Positions 44,161 through 56,243 of a stretch of 64,000 nt of DNA are shown one piece after another. The translations under genes were made by a program, and so were the position numbers. Source of the DNA: Isoetes taiwanensis. Taxonomy: Eukaryota; Streptophyta; Lycopodiopsida; Isoetales; Isoetaceae. The notes under the pieces are model-generated. The model did not search any database. It was not told the DNA's origin and saw only the letters and a program-made list of their open reading frames with translations. The stretch lies in NCBI GenBank assembly GCA_021234155.1, contig JAJEKV010000050.1, forward strand, positions 8,107,700-8,171,699, written 5' to 3'. Numbering within the stretch: position 1 is the stretch's first letter; each line of letters begins with the position of its first letter.

Positions 44161-44690
44161 CTATAGAAACCGATGTGTTTTGTCGTTCATGCATTGCAGA
44201 GGCTCTGGAATGGCGACTCGACTTCACCACATTGTCCAAAATGGAAAACTTTCCCTAGGGACCAAGTTACAAGGTCATTTTTTGCAAAATAAAGAAACAC
44301 TTACGCCCTACATATGGCAGTATTCAGCATCCATCTCTTAGGCCAATTGACTATTGTGTTGGATATGGGCTACTTTGGTGCTTCTTATAGAAGAGATAGT
44401 CTTCTGGCCACGAAATTCGGTCCCCAGAACAATGTCGACATTTTGAGTCCATTGGCAAATCCAGATCCAAGAGGGATTCACTCATCTATAAGAGGAGGGT
44501 ATGGGGTAGTGAAAAAACGCTTGTATATGATATTTAAAAGCAAATGTTGACCAATTCTAAATAAAAATTACCTAGGCTAATGCAAAAAATACCAGACAAG
44601 GACCCTCTGCCGAAGGCATATGTACGAAAATGGGTCGAGGGGCAAGCTACTTTTGGGGGATTTCAAGAGTACGTGCTTAGGCTTCGACAT
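44161..44690. other. Spacer before the satellite; contains a second dispersed block
   Basis: 44395-44485 (GTCTTCTGGCCACGAAATT, CCATTGGCAAATCCAGATC) matches 60490-60580. No gene is recognised. Confidence 0.5.
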
Positions 44691-45479
44691 CCCCTCCCCT
44701 CTACATCAAGACATGACGCAAGTTCCTGATTGAATCTGACAAGGATAGCACCTCCAAAACGTAAAAAATGTGAATTGCCAGGTTCCTGAAGGGTGTATTT
44801 TGGAGTTCGAGTTTTGGTCTTTTACACTTGGGATGTGGCCGAGACGCTGGAATTGGAAATGACGAAGCAAAGTAAACTGATAAAATGGACTTTAGATTTG
44901 TCCTCCTCCAGCTGTTGCAATTAGAAGTCACCACATCCGTCGCCAGGGCCTTCAGGAGAGGATTTTTGGGATAAGCTATTTTCGGGGGGTTTCAAGGATT
45001 CATGTAACCTTCTTGAAGTGTTTGCATTTTGGAGGTTGAGTTTTGGTCTTTTGCACGTGGAACGTGGCTGAGAAGCTGCAGTTGGGAACACGAAGCAATA
45101 GGAACTAACAGAATAGAGTTTGGATATGTAATCCTCTCGGTGTTGCAATTAGAAGTCATCAAGGGCCGCTTTTGTAGTAGCAAGACATTGTTTGGGACTG
45201 TTCTATTTAGAGTTGATCTTGACTAAACTGAGAATAGAAGCATCATTGGGGCTGCTAGAATGAAGATAAATGAATACGGAGAAGCAAAAGCTAGTTCCAC
45301 TATATAATTGTTATCACCTGATTGAAGCACAAGGCTAGATACTGGTGGCTAGACAAGACTTCAGTTGGTTGCCTTTCCTGGCAGATTGTTGGAAGAAGGA
45401 TTATGAGAAGAAGGTTCATCTTCATCAAACGTTTCTTGCATGTACTTCCAATTGTTGTAGTAAAAGCGGAAAACAAGTT

Positions 45480-46000
45480 GCGAACATGCCACCTAGGCTC
45501 AAATATGACACGTGCCTCAAACATGCCATCTAGGCCCATCATGATGCCACATACACTCAAACATGTCACCCAGGTTCAAAAATGACATGTGGGATAAACA
45601 TACCACCTAGGCTCAAGCATTGGTCGAACATGCCCTAGCAACATGCTACCTAAGCTCAAACATGACACCTATGCTCAAACATGACATGTGGCTCACACAT
45701 GCCACCTAGGCTCCAACATAACACATGGCCCAAACATGCCACCTGGGCTCAAACATGCAACCCAGGCTCAAAGATGCCACATAGTCTCAAACATGACACG
45801 TGGCTCAAACATGCCACCAAGGCTCAAGCATTGCCCCCAGGGTCGAACATGTCCTAGCAACATTCCCCTAAGCTCAAACATGCATCTAGGCTCAAACATG
45901 ACACGCGGCTCAAACATGCCACCTTGTCTCAAACATGGCACGTGGCCCAAACATGCCACATGGGCTCAAACATGCCAAATAGGATCAAACATGCCACCCA
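45480..46000 (+). repeat. Minisatellite block with CCTAGG and CACGTG monomers (longest block 1)
   Basis: Monomers of 18-19 bp alternate between CTCAAACATGCCACCTAGG and CTCAAACATGACACGTGG. Occasional variants carry GGGTCGAACATGCCCTAG. Both CCTAGG and CACGTG are palindromes. Confidence 0.88.
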
Positions 46001-46064
46001 CATCAAGACATGGTGCAAGGTCTTGGTCGAATCTGACAAGGATAAAGCCTCTGAAACGTAATCT

Positions 46065-46860
46065 AGGGTATTAAAGAGTGGCTAAAATTCGTTAAATGGC
46101 GATTTTTTAGACCTTTAGTCAAATTTCATGGCTAAAGTTAATAAAGGTCATTTTTCAAAAAAAATAATAATTTAGCCATTCCAAAAGGGAGAAAATCCTT
46201 GAGACCTAGGGTTTAACCATGATTGACTGTAGTATTGACGTGCCGAATCGCCTTCTTTGGAGCTGATTAGACACGCCTTGATCAAATCAAATAGCCATGT
46301 TGAATCTGTTCAGGGACTTTTTTCGGAACCTCAATCTTGTCATTTGTCTGTAGATTCTCATTTGCAGGCATCGGTTCAATGCACAATTAGCAGCTTGTAA
46401 CTTTGTTTTTTATTTTGCAATATGGTTAGCATCAGGTAATGTGGTTATAGATCAGTTTATTTTTCTTCTGCTCCGATTAGCAAAGCCCATTCTTCACCTT
46501 CATTCATCTACACACATTTGCAATTGATCAAGCTTCTAGAAACACAAGCTTCAGGTTCCATACACATTTTGAGCTCCACCACAAGAAGCATACATAAGCT
46601 TTAATCTAGAAACTATTCTGTTTTCTGGCATTTATGTACTAAAGAGCGCTCAAAATTTGACGTTAAATGGTTGCACTTTAGATACCAACAAAGAAAATTC
46701 ATATCATATAAAGTTTACATTTTAGCCAAGTGGAAAGATAACTAAAGGGCTTTATTTCATCAAGTTTCACCAAAAACATAATCTATAAACTTTTGTTTTT
46801 CATAGGTTTAGCCAATCTTAATTTGAATAGAAAAATATTAAGAGCCCTTAAAATTCACCC
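46065..46860. repeat. Non-satellite insert, partly duplicated at 51806
   Basis: 46423-46860 is nearly identical to 51811-52248 (offset 5388 bp). 46065-46420 is unique to this place. The insert interrupts a satellite unit after CGAAACGTAA. No gene; it contains CACAAGCTTCAGG and other AT-rich sequence. Confidence 0.8.
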
Positions 46861-47574
46861 TATGAGTTGTAATCCCTATGAGTTGCCATGTTCTTGAAGG
46901 GTTTTTAAGGTCGAGTTTTGGCCTTTTGCACTTGGAACATGGCCGAGAAGCTGCATTTTGAAATGGAAAGCAGTAGGAACAGACAAAATTGTGTTTCGAT
47001 TCGTACTCCTCCCAGCGTTGCAATTAGAGTTCATCAAGGGCTGCTTTTGCAGTAGCAAGATATTGTTTGGGATCGTTCTACTTAGAGTTGACCTTGACTA
47101 GACGTTAGACTTGGTCTTAAATTGAATTGAGAATAGAAGCATCATAAAGACTGCTAGAATTAAGATAAATGATTATGGAGAAGCAAAAGCTAGTTCCACT
47201 ACATAATTGTTATTACCAAACTGGAGCACAGAGCTATACACTAGTGGCTAGAAAAGACTTCAGTTGGTTGCCTTTCCTGGAATCAGGTTGTTGGAAGAAG
47301 GTTTATGAGAAGAAGGTTCATCCCCAACAAACTTTTCTTGCATCTATCTACAATCATTGTAGTGAAAGCTGGAAAACAATTGCGAACATGCCACCTAGAC
47401 TCAAACATGACACGTGGCTCAAACATCCCACCTAGGCTCAAGTCCTCATACGCTAAAACATGCCACCTAGGCTCAAACATGACATGTGGGACAAACATGC
47501 CACTTAGGCTCCAGCATTGTCCCTAGAGTCGAATATGCTTCCGGGGGGTTTCAAGGGTTCATGCTAGGGCATCA

Positions 47575-47602
47575 ACCCATCCCCCCTCCCCCCCCCGCCC
47601 TC
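47575..47602 (+). repeat. Poly-C tract at an A-to-B unit junction
   Basis: C-rich homopolymer-like run between GGGTTTCAAGGGTTCATGC and CTCTACATCAAG. Matching runs are at 50449-50459 and 52944-52980; 49018-49030 has a short one. Confidence 0.8.
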
Positions 47603-50600
47603 TACATCAAGAAACGACGCAAGGTCCTGGTCGAATCTGACAAGCATAGGGCCTCTGAAACGTAAACCCTATGAGTTGTCAGGTTCTTGAAGTGTTTGCA
47701 TTTTGGAGGTTGAGTTTTGATTCTTTGCACATGGAACATGGCCGAGAAGCTACAATTGGGAATGCAAAGCAACAAGAACAGACATAATAAGAGTTTGGAT
47801 CTGTACTCCTCTCAGCGTTGCAATTTGAAGTCATCAAAGGCCGCTTTTGTAGTAGCAAGACATTGTTTCGGATCGTTCTACTTAGAGTTGATCTTGACTA
47901 GATATTAGACTTGGTCTTAGATTTAATTGAGAATAGAATCATCATTAGGACTGCTAGAATGAAGATAAATGAATATGAAGAAGCAAAAGCTAGTTCCACT
48001 ATATAATTGTTAGTAACTGATTGGAGCAGAAGGCTAGATACGATTATGAGAAGAAGGTTCATCCCCGTCAAACTTTTCTTGCATGTACTTCCAATCGTTG
48101 TAGTAAAAGCAGAAAACAAGTTGCGAACATGCCACCTAGGCTCAAACATAACATGTGGCTCAAACATGCCACCTAGTCTCAAACATGACACGTGGCCGAA
48201 ACATGCCACCTGAGCTCAAACATGACAAATAGGATCAAACATGCCACCCATATAAAGACACGGTGCAAGGTCCTAGTCGAATCATACAAGAATAAGGCCT
48301 CTGAAACGTAAACCTTATGAGTTGCCATGTTCTTGAAGGGTTTGCATTTTGAAGGTCGAGTTTTGGTCTTTTGCACTTGGAACATGGCCGAGAAGCTACA
48401 GTTGGGAACGCAAAGCAGTAGGAACTGACAAAATTGTGTTTCGATCTGTACTCCTCCCGGTGTTGCAATTAGAGTTCATCAAGGGCTGGTTTTGCAGTAG
48501 CAAGACATTGTTTGGGATCGTTCTACTTAGAGTTGACCTTGACTAGACATTATTAGACTTGGTCTTAGACTAAAAAGAGAATAGAAGCATCGTAAGGACT
48601 GTTAGAATTAAGTTAAATGATTATGGAGAAGCAAAAGCTAGTTCCACTACATAATCGTTATTACCTAACTGGAGCACAGGGCTGGACAGTAGTGGCTAGA
48701 AATGACTTCAGTTGGTTGCCTTTCCTGGCATAAGGTTGTTGCAAGAAAGTTTATGAGAAGAAGCTTCATCCCCAACAAACTTTTCTTGCATCTATTTCCA
48801 ATCGTTGTAGTCAAAGCTGGACAATTGCGAACATGCCACCTAGGCTCAAACATGACACGTGGCTCAAACATTCCACCTAGGCTCAAGTCCTCATATGCTA
48901 AAACATGCCACCCAGGCTCAAATATGACATATGGGACAAACATGCCACTTAGGCTCAAGCATTGTCCCTAGGGTCGAATATGCTTCCGGGGGTTTTCAAG
49001 GGTTCATGCTCGGCATCGACCCCCTCGTGGACCCTCTACATCAAGACACAATGCAAGGTCCTGGTTGAATCTGACAAATATAGGGCCTTCGAAACGTAAA
49101 CCCTATGAGTTGTCAGGTTCTTGAAGTGTTTGCATTTTGGAGGTTGAGTTTTGATCTTTTGCAAGTGGAACATGGCCGAGAAGCTGCAATTGAGAATGCG
49201 AAGCAATAAGAACAGACATAATAGAGTTTGGATTTGTACTCCTCTCGGTGTTGCAATTAGAAGTCATCAAGGGCCGCTTTTGTAGTAGCAAGACATTGTT
49301 TGGGACCGTTCTACTTAGAGTTGATCTTGACTAGATATTAGACTTGGTCTTAGATTAATTGAGAATAGAAGCATCACTAGGACTACTAGAATGAAGATAA
49401 ATGAATATGGAGAAGCAAAAGCTAGTTCCACTATATAATTGTTATTATCTGATTGGAGCACAAGGCTAGATACGATTATGAGAAGAAGGTTCATCTCCGT
49501 CAAACTTTTCTTGCATGTACTTCAATAATTGTAGTAAAAGCGGAAAACAAGTTGCGAACATGCCACCTAGGCTCAAACATGACACCTGGCTCAAACATGC
49601 CACCTAGTCTCAAATGTGATACATGGCCCAAACATGCCAACTGAGCTCAAATATGCAAATAGAATCAAACATGCCACCCACATCAAGATATGGTGCAAGG
49701 TCTTGGTCGAATCTGACAAAGATAAGGCCTCTGAAACGTAAACCCTATAAGTTGCCATGTTCTTGAAGGGTTTGCATTTTGAAGGTCGAGTTTTGGCCTT
49801 TTTCACTTGGAACATTGCCAAGAAGCTGCAGTTGGGAATGCAAAGCAGTAGGAAGGTACAAAATTGTGTTTCGATATGTACTCCTCCCAATGTTGCAATT
49901 AGAGTTCATCAACGACTGCTTTTGCAGTAGCAAAACATTGTCGGGATCGTTCTACTTAGAGTTGCTTTGACTAGATGTTAGACTTGGTCTTAGATTGAAT
50001 TGAGAATAGAAGCATCATAAGGACTGCTAGAATTAAGATAAATGATTATGGAGAAGCAAAAGCTAGTTCCACTATATAATAGTTATTACCTGATTGAAGC
50101 ATAGGCCTGGACACTAGTGGCTAGAAAAGACTTCAGTTGGTTGCCTTCATAGCATAAGGTTGTTGGAAGAAGGTTTATGAGAAGAAGGTTCATCTCCAAC
50201 AAACGTTTCTTGCATCTATCTCCAATCATTGTAGTGAAAGCTAGAAAATAATTGGGAACATGCCACCTAGGCTCAAACATGACACGTGGCTCAAACATCC
50301 CATCTAGGCTCAAGTCCTCATACGCTAAAATATGCCACCCAGGCTCAAACATGATATGCGGGACAAACATGCCACTCAGGCTCCAGCATTGCCCCTGGAG
50401 TCGAATATGCTTCCGGGGGGTTTCAAGGGTTCATGCTAGGGCATCGACCCCCCCCCCCTGGGGCCTCTACAAGAAAAGACGCAAGGTCCTGGTCGAATCT
50501 GACACGCATAGGGCCTCCGAAACGTAAACCCTATGAGTTGTCAGGTTCTTCAAGTGTTTGCATTTTGGAGGTTGAGTTTTGATCTTCTGCACGTGGAACG

Positions 50601-51029
50601 TGGGCTGAGAAACTACGATTGGGAATGGGAAGCAATAAGAACAGACAGAATAGAGTTTGGATCTGTACTCCTCTCGGTGTTGCAATTTGAAGTCATCAAG
50701 GGCCGCTTTTGTAGTAGCAAGACATTGTTTGGGATCGTTCTACTTAGAGTTGATCTTGACTAGATATTAAACTTGATCTTGGATTTAATTGAGAATAGAA
50801 TCATCGTTAGTAGAATGAAGATAAATGAATATGGAGAAACAAAAGCTAGTTCCACTATATAATTGTTATTACCTGATTGGAGCAGAAGGCTAGACACTGG
50901 TGGCTAGACAAGACTTCAATTGGTTGTCTTTCCTGGCAGAATTTTGTTGGAAGAATGATTATGAGAAGGTTCATCTCCGTCAAACTTTTCTTGCATGTAC
51001 TTTCAATTGTTGTAGTAAAAGTAGAAAAC

Positions 51030-51560
51030 AAGTTGCCAACATGCCACCTAGGTTCAAACATGACATGCGGCTCAAACATGCCACCTAGGCTCATGATGCC
51101 ACATAAACTCAAACATGCCACCCAGGCTCAAACATGACACGTGGGATAAACATACCACCTAAGCTCAAGCATTGCCCCTAGGGTCGAACATACCCTAGCA
51201 ACATGCCACCTAGGCTCAAACATGACACGTGGCTCAAACATGCCACCTAGTCTCAAACATGACACGTGGTCCAAACATGCAACCTTGGCTCAAACATGCC
51301 AACCACGCTCAAACATATCACATAGTCTCAAACATGACACGTGGCTCAAACATGCCACCAAGGCTCAAGCATTGCCCCCAGGGTCGAACATGCCCTAGCA
51401 ACATGTCCCCTAAGCTCAAGCATGACACATGGCTCAAACATGCCACCTAGGCTCAAACATGACACATGGCTCAAACATGCCACCTAGTCTCAAACGTGAC
51501 ACGTGCTGAAACATGCCACCTGAGCTCAAACATGACAAATAGGATCAAACATGCCACCCA
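51030..51560 (+). repeat. Minisatellite block with CCTAGG and CACGTG monomers (longest block 2)
   Basis: The same monomers as at 45480-46000 and the same sequence of variants (GGGTCGAACAT-CCCTAGCAACAT, then CTAAGCTCAA). The two blocks are therefore copies of each other. At least five CACGTGG motifs are in this block alone. Confidence 0.88.
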
Positions 51561-51805
51561 CATCAAGACACAGTGCAAGGTCTTGGTCGAATCTAACAAG
51601 AATAAGGCCTCTGAAACGTAAACCTTATGAGTTGCCATGTTCTTGAAGGGTTTGCATTTTGAAGGTTGAGTTTTGGTTTTTTGCACTTGGAACATGGCCG
51701 AGAAGCTACAGTTGGGAACGCAAAGCAGTAGGAACTGACAAAATTGTGTTTCCATTTGTACTCCTCCCGATGTTGCAATTAGAGTTCATCAAGGGCTGCT
51801 TTTGC

Positions 51806-52493
51806 AATGTGGTTAGCATCAGGTAATGTGGTTATAGATCAGTTTATTTTTCTTCTGCTCCGATTAGCAAAGCCCATTCTTCACCTTCATTCATCTACAC
51901 ACATTTGCAATTGATCAAGCTTCTAGAAACACAAGCTTCAGGTTCCATACACATTTTGAGCTCCACCACAAGAAGCATACATAAGCTTTAATCTAGAAAC
52001 TATTCTGTTTTCTGGCATTTATGTACTAAAGAGCGCTCAAAATTTGACGTTAAATGGTTGCACTTTAGATACCAACAAAGAAAATTCATATCATATAAAG
52101 TTTACATTTTAGCCAAGTGGAAAGATAACTAAAGGGCTTTATTTCATCAAGTTTCACCAAAAACATAATCTATAAACTTTTGTTTTTCATAGGTTTAGCC
52201 AATCTTAATTTGAATAGAAAAATATTAAGAGCCCTTAAAATTCACCCTATGAGTTGTAATCCCTATGAGTTGCCATGTTCTTGAAGGGTTTTGAAGGTCG
52301 AGTTTTGGCCTTTTGCACTTGGAACATGGCCGAGAAGCTGCATTTTGAAATGGAAAGCAGTAGGAACAGACAAAATTGTGTTTCGATTCGTACTCCTCCC
52401 AGCGTTGCAATTAGAGTTCATCAAGGGCTGCTTTTGCAGTAGCAAGATATTGTTTGGGATCGTTCTACTTAGAGTTGACATTGACTAGACGTT
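51806..52493 (+). repeat. Copy of 46418-47105, part of a 5.39-kb segmental duplication
   Basis: Over about 690 bp the two copies differ at very few positions, e.g. TTTTTAAGG versus TTTTGAAGG. Homology continues, with more differences, through the following satellite unit. At 51806 the insert cuts into a satellite unit after TTCATCAAGGGCTGCTTTTG. Confidence 0.85.
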
Positions 52494-52943
52494 AGACTTG
52501 GTCTTAGACTGAAAAGAGAATAGAAGCATCGTAAAGACTGCTAGAATTAAGATAAATGATTATGGAGAAGCAAAAGCTAGTTCCACTACATAATTGTTAT
52601 TACCTAACTGGCTGGACACTAGTGGCTAGAGAAGACTTCAGTTGGTTGCCTTTCCTGGCATAAGGTTGTTGCAAGAATGTTTATGAGAAGAAGCTTCATC
52701 CCCGACAAACTTTTCTTGCATCTATTTCCAATCGTTGTAGTCAAAGCTGGAAAACAATTGCGAACATGCCACCTAGGCTCAAACATGACACGTGGCTCAA
52801 ACATTCCACCTAGGCTCAAGTCCTTATACGCTAAAACATGCCACCCAGGCTCAAACATGACATATGGGACAAACATGCCACTTAGGCTCAAGCATTGTCC
52901 CTAGGGTCGAATATGCTTCCGGGGGGTTTCAAGGGTTCATGCT

Positions 52944-52980
52944 CCCCCCCCCCCCCCCTCCCCCCCCTCCCCCTCCGGGG
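52944..52980 (+). repeat. Longest poly-C tract of the satellite
   Basis: Runs of 15, 7 and 6 C separated by single T residues. The complementary G runs could form a G-quadruplex. Such runs are also prone to length errors in assembly. Confidence 0.8.
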
Positions 52981-53655
52981 CCCTCTACATGAAGACATGA
53001 TGCAAGATCCTGGTTGAATCTGACAAAGATAGGGCCTTCGAAACGTAAACCCTATGAGGTTTTAGGTTCTTGAAGTGTTTGCATTTTGGAGGTTGAGTTT
53101 TGATCTTTTGCATGTGGAACATGGCCGAGAAGCTGCAATTGAGAATGCGAAGCAATAAGAACAGACAGAATAGAGTCTGGATCTGTACTCCTCTCGGTGT
53201 TGCAATTAGAAGTCATCAAGGGCTGCCATGTTCTTGAATGGTTTGCATTTTGAAGGTCGAGTTTTGGCCTTTTGCACTTGGAACGTGGCCGAGAAGCTGC
53301 AGTTGGGAATGCATCGCAATAGGAACGTATAAAATTGTGTTTCGATATGTACTCCTCCCAATGTTGCAATTAGAGTTCATCAAGGGCTGCTTTTGCAGTA
53401 GCAAAACATTGTCGGGATCGTTCTACTTAGAGTTGACTTTGACTGACGTTAGACTTGGTCTTAGATTGAATTGAGAATAGGAGCATCATAAGGACTACTA
53501 GAATTAAGATAAATGATTACGGAGAAGCAAAAGCTAGTTCCACTATATAATAGTTATTACCTGATTGAAGCATAGGGCTGGACACTATAGTGGCTAGAAA
53601 AGACTTCAATTGGTTGCCTTTCTTGGCATAAGGTTGTTGGAAGAAGGTTTATGAG

Positions 53656-53692
53656 AATAGAATAGAATAGAATATGATTTTATCGTCCACGG
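53656..53692 (-). mobile_element. Tiny SINE 3' end inserted in one satellite unit
   Basis: All other units read TTTATGAGAAGAAGGTTCA here. This one has an extra AATAGAATAGAATAG tract and then GATTTTATCGTCCAC. In reverse complement this is GTGGACGATAAAATC followed by ATTCT units, the SINE tail seen at 21325. Confidence 0.65.
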
Positions 53693-53883
53693 AGAAGGTT
53701 CATCCCCAACAAACTTTTCTTGCATCTATCTCCAATCATTGTAGTGAAACTGGAAAATAATTGTGAACATGCCACCTAGGCTCAAACATGACATGTGGCT
53801 AGAACATCCCACCTAGGCTCAAGTCCTCATACGCTAAAACATGCCACCCAGGCTCAAACATGACATGTGGGACAAGCATGCCA

Positions 53884-55722
53884 CAGGGGGTCATATAACT
53901 CCTGCAAGCGGTGCATCCATTGCTCCACACTTACATTACCAGCCACCTGGCGCTTCTGGTATAACACCTTACGCCAAAAAGCTTTTGGCTCTGCCATGAG
54001 CATGTCAAACAGGCGCTCCTGAGTTTCTGCCATGTATCTCCCCTTCTTGGCTTTTAGGAAGAGCTTATAGTCTTGCAGGGCCTGTGGCCGCAATTGTGGA
54101 TCTATGATCAAGCGCAGCTGGCTCTTTAGAGCCTTGCAATCAAACATCAAACCCAGGGTTCTCGGGAAAATGCGGTGTCCCTCCTTGGAGGGCCCCACCG
54201 CAAAAGGAAGCACCAGCGGCGCAGCGGCGCCCTCACCAGCCATGCACACCGCCTTGCGGTGTGTAGAAGCTATCAAACCCCCTCAACTCCTGCACCAGCG
54301 GAGATTCATCGCCCCTCTGCTACGATGGCGTGGGATGTATGGTAATCCTCCACGCCCCCTTTGCGGTGTCTCCACTATTGAGTGCTCCCAATTCAGCGTG
54401 ACATAAAGTGGGTAGTGATCGATAAAAGCCTCCTCATCCCCATTGCTTGTGCCAATGGAGAAGTGTGTAACCATGTCAAGTCTTTTGCTACCGGGGCGAA
54501 GGTAATCCAACACACTAGCTCCCCATCCCGCCCTATCACTCCCGCAACTAACACCCCTCGAGTGTGGCCATCGGCGCATACCATTACAAATTACCATGTC
54601 AAAAGCTCCGGCGAGCTGGACCAGCTGCGCCGCCAAATGGTCTAGCCACCATATCACGGGAGTGCAGGTGTATCTTTGAATAGCGGTATCTCAAGCCAAA
54701 GCGGATCGGCATTAGCGCCGCTTGGAAAGTCATTGATCGCAATCGCTGGCGATTCGAGCATTGAAATCTCCTAGCAAAAGTACCTGTCCCTGCTTGTCTA
54801 TAGCGGTCTATGTCATCATACGAGTTCCCTATACGGCAAGACGGACATGCGGTGGTTCCGCATCATGTACCTGGTAGAACTTAGAGCCGCATGGGGAATG
54901 TAGCAACTAGCAAGAAACAATGGGACATGACCGGGCTCTAATACCGTTACCCACATGTAGCGGTTAAATGCATCGGAACTTCTGAAGTGTGATCTTGCAT
55001 GCTAAGGCGTCCTAAAGTAGCAAGCTACTCCACCGCATACCGGCGTCGCCATGGCTCATTAGCAAGTGAGAAATGCTGATATCCTTGAATGTCCGGCAAT
55101 CGATGCCCTTCATACTCCCATGTCTCCTGCGGGGAAAACGATGTTCATGTCCGTCGCGATCCCATTCAAGCCCACCGCCCTTCCGCCACGGGAAGCCCTA
55201 CAATTCCGAGGAAACAATGTGAAGACACTTTCCCTATGTTGAATGCGTGCGTGGACCCATCCGAAAGTGCACGAGGGGCAGCCTTTGTGGTTGGAATAAC
55301 TTCGGGCAGCTTTGCTCATGGGACCACGATGGATGTCTTTGCGGTTGTGGAAGGCCTCAACCGCCCCCTCTCCTTGGCCTCGCGGCCACGATGCCCCGGG
55401 ACCGCTACGCCCTCACTGTTCGTGGGAGTCTTTGCCTCCCGCCAATCTGTCGACGAGGAGGCACATATACCTTCATCTTGCCATTAACCAAACCAGCAGC
55501 CCCTCCAAATTTTGCCGAATCTCTCTTATCTTGACCAACTCTTGGCTTCTTTCCCCGTTGTTGCGGTGGCGTGAGATCCGGATCGGTATATGGGACGTAC
55601 CTTTCAAGCGGCCGAGTGCGGTGCAACAACAAAGATTTTGCCTCCCAATCCAAGACTGCAAACTTAACTAGCCGAGGTCTCATGTTCGGTCCTCCGACCC
55701 TGATTGGACTCTTGATAACCAA
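53884..55722 (-). pseudogene. LINE (non-LTR retrotransposon) ORF2 fragment, endonuclease to pre-RT region
   Basis: Reading on the minus strand: GHVPLFLASCYIP (near 54920), then LLLGDFNARIASDCDQ at about 54785-54738, the catalytic motif of APE-type endonucleases, then IWWLDHLAAQLVQLAGAFDM, LDYLRPGSKRLDMVTH and DHYPLYVTLNWE (54657-54283), the final SDH-type endonuclease motif. Then comes the linker with FWRKVLYQKR and WMHRLQELY (54276-53854), which normally precedes the reverse transcriptase. The RT itself is missing: the fragment ends abruptly against a satellite monomer at 53884. Many frameshifts and stops. The part upstream of 55100 is poorly conserved and its assignment is less sure. Confidence 0.72.
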
Positions 55723-55990
55723 ATACTGTAATTGGAGCTTTGCAAGTAGAGGGCGGAGGCATGTTGCTTATTGGAGAAGGAGTTACAGACGGGCTTTCTT
55801 AACAGTTAGGTCCATCTTTTGGTACACCTTATTGAGGAAACGGAGCTTGCGGAGACTATACATGCGAGATGGATGTTTTTTTTTTTGAAAAGGTTTATGA
55901 AGGTATTGATGGTGCATCAAAGAGCACATCTGTATGGCAGAGGGGTGGCTTGTGGAACAATCATTATTTTATATTTCTATCGTACATCCA
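55723..55990. other. Unassigned flank of the LINE fragment
   Basis: Short frames only; no feature recognised. Confidence 0.4.
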
Positions 55991-56243
55991 AATGCACCTC
56001 GCTTGTGGAGTGATGAAGGGGACGAGAAGACTGTGAGGATAGTGGCAGAAGGCAATGGCCTGATATTATCAATAAGGTTAATTAATTTCTTCTTTACAAT
56101 TCAGCACCGGTGAAAAAATGGATTGTTCGTTATGAGAACGCAAAGGAAGAAATAGAAGAGAAGAGGCATGAATGGAGATGGCATAATAGACGAGCCCCAT
56201 ACCCAGATGGATATGAACCCTTGCCAGAGAAGATGGAAAAATA
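55984..56243 (+). pseudogene. Exon-like coding remnant, family not recognised
   Basis: Two adjacent stretches read like conserved protein: HPNAPRLWSDEGDEKTVRIV up to about 56066, and after a T-rich tract ending in CAG (56103), APVKKWIVRYENAKEEIEEK then HEWRWHNRRAPYPDGYEPLP, ending at TAA (56241-56243). The gap between them is too short for a normal plant intron, so they may be pieces of a retrocopy or of separate exons joined by deletion. Function unknown. Confidence 0.35.

Larger units (their letters stand above)
44691..53885 (+). repeat. Higher-order satellite: alternating A and B units of about 0.7 kb
   Basis: Thirteen units or partial units share the order CTCTACATCAAGACA, CCTGGTCGAATCTGACAA, CGAAACGTAAACC, a TTTGCATTTTG core, TGTTGCAATTAGA, AGCAAGACATTGTTTGGGA, GAGAAGCAAAAGCTAGTTCC, TTCAGTTGGTTGCCTTTCCT and then a minisatellite. 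Type A reads GTTGCCATGTTCTTGAAGGG and GAAGGTCGAG; type B reads TTGTCAGGTTCTTGAAGTG and GGAGGTTGAG. Approximate units: 44700 (A), 44985 (B), 46000 (truncated), 46860 (A), 47590 (B), 48245 (A), 49025 (B), 49680 (A), 50460 (B), 51555 (A, truncated), 52260 (A), 52980 (B, short), 53220 (A). A-to-A and B-to-B distances in the middle are about 1.43-1.45 kb. Long-looking open frames on both strands follow the repeat and are not genes. Confidence 0.88.

Noticed and set aside
44195-44225. Gypsy-type primer binding site (TGGCGACTCGAC)
   Set aside because: It resembles TGGCGACTCC-type sites of some plant gypsy elements, but there is no paired LTR, and copy 2 at 61625 differs. Too weak.
45480-46000. CRISPR-like array
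   Set aside because: There are no unique spacers: monomers are contiguous, variable and in a plant nuclear context with no cas genes.
45000-53500. Dozens of 60-140-codon frames with MPPRLKHDTW or MFEPRVMFEPRWHV motifs
   Set aside because: They arise from the minisatellite and satellite units on both strands, with no codon bias or independent conservation.
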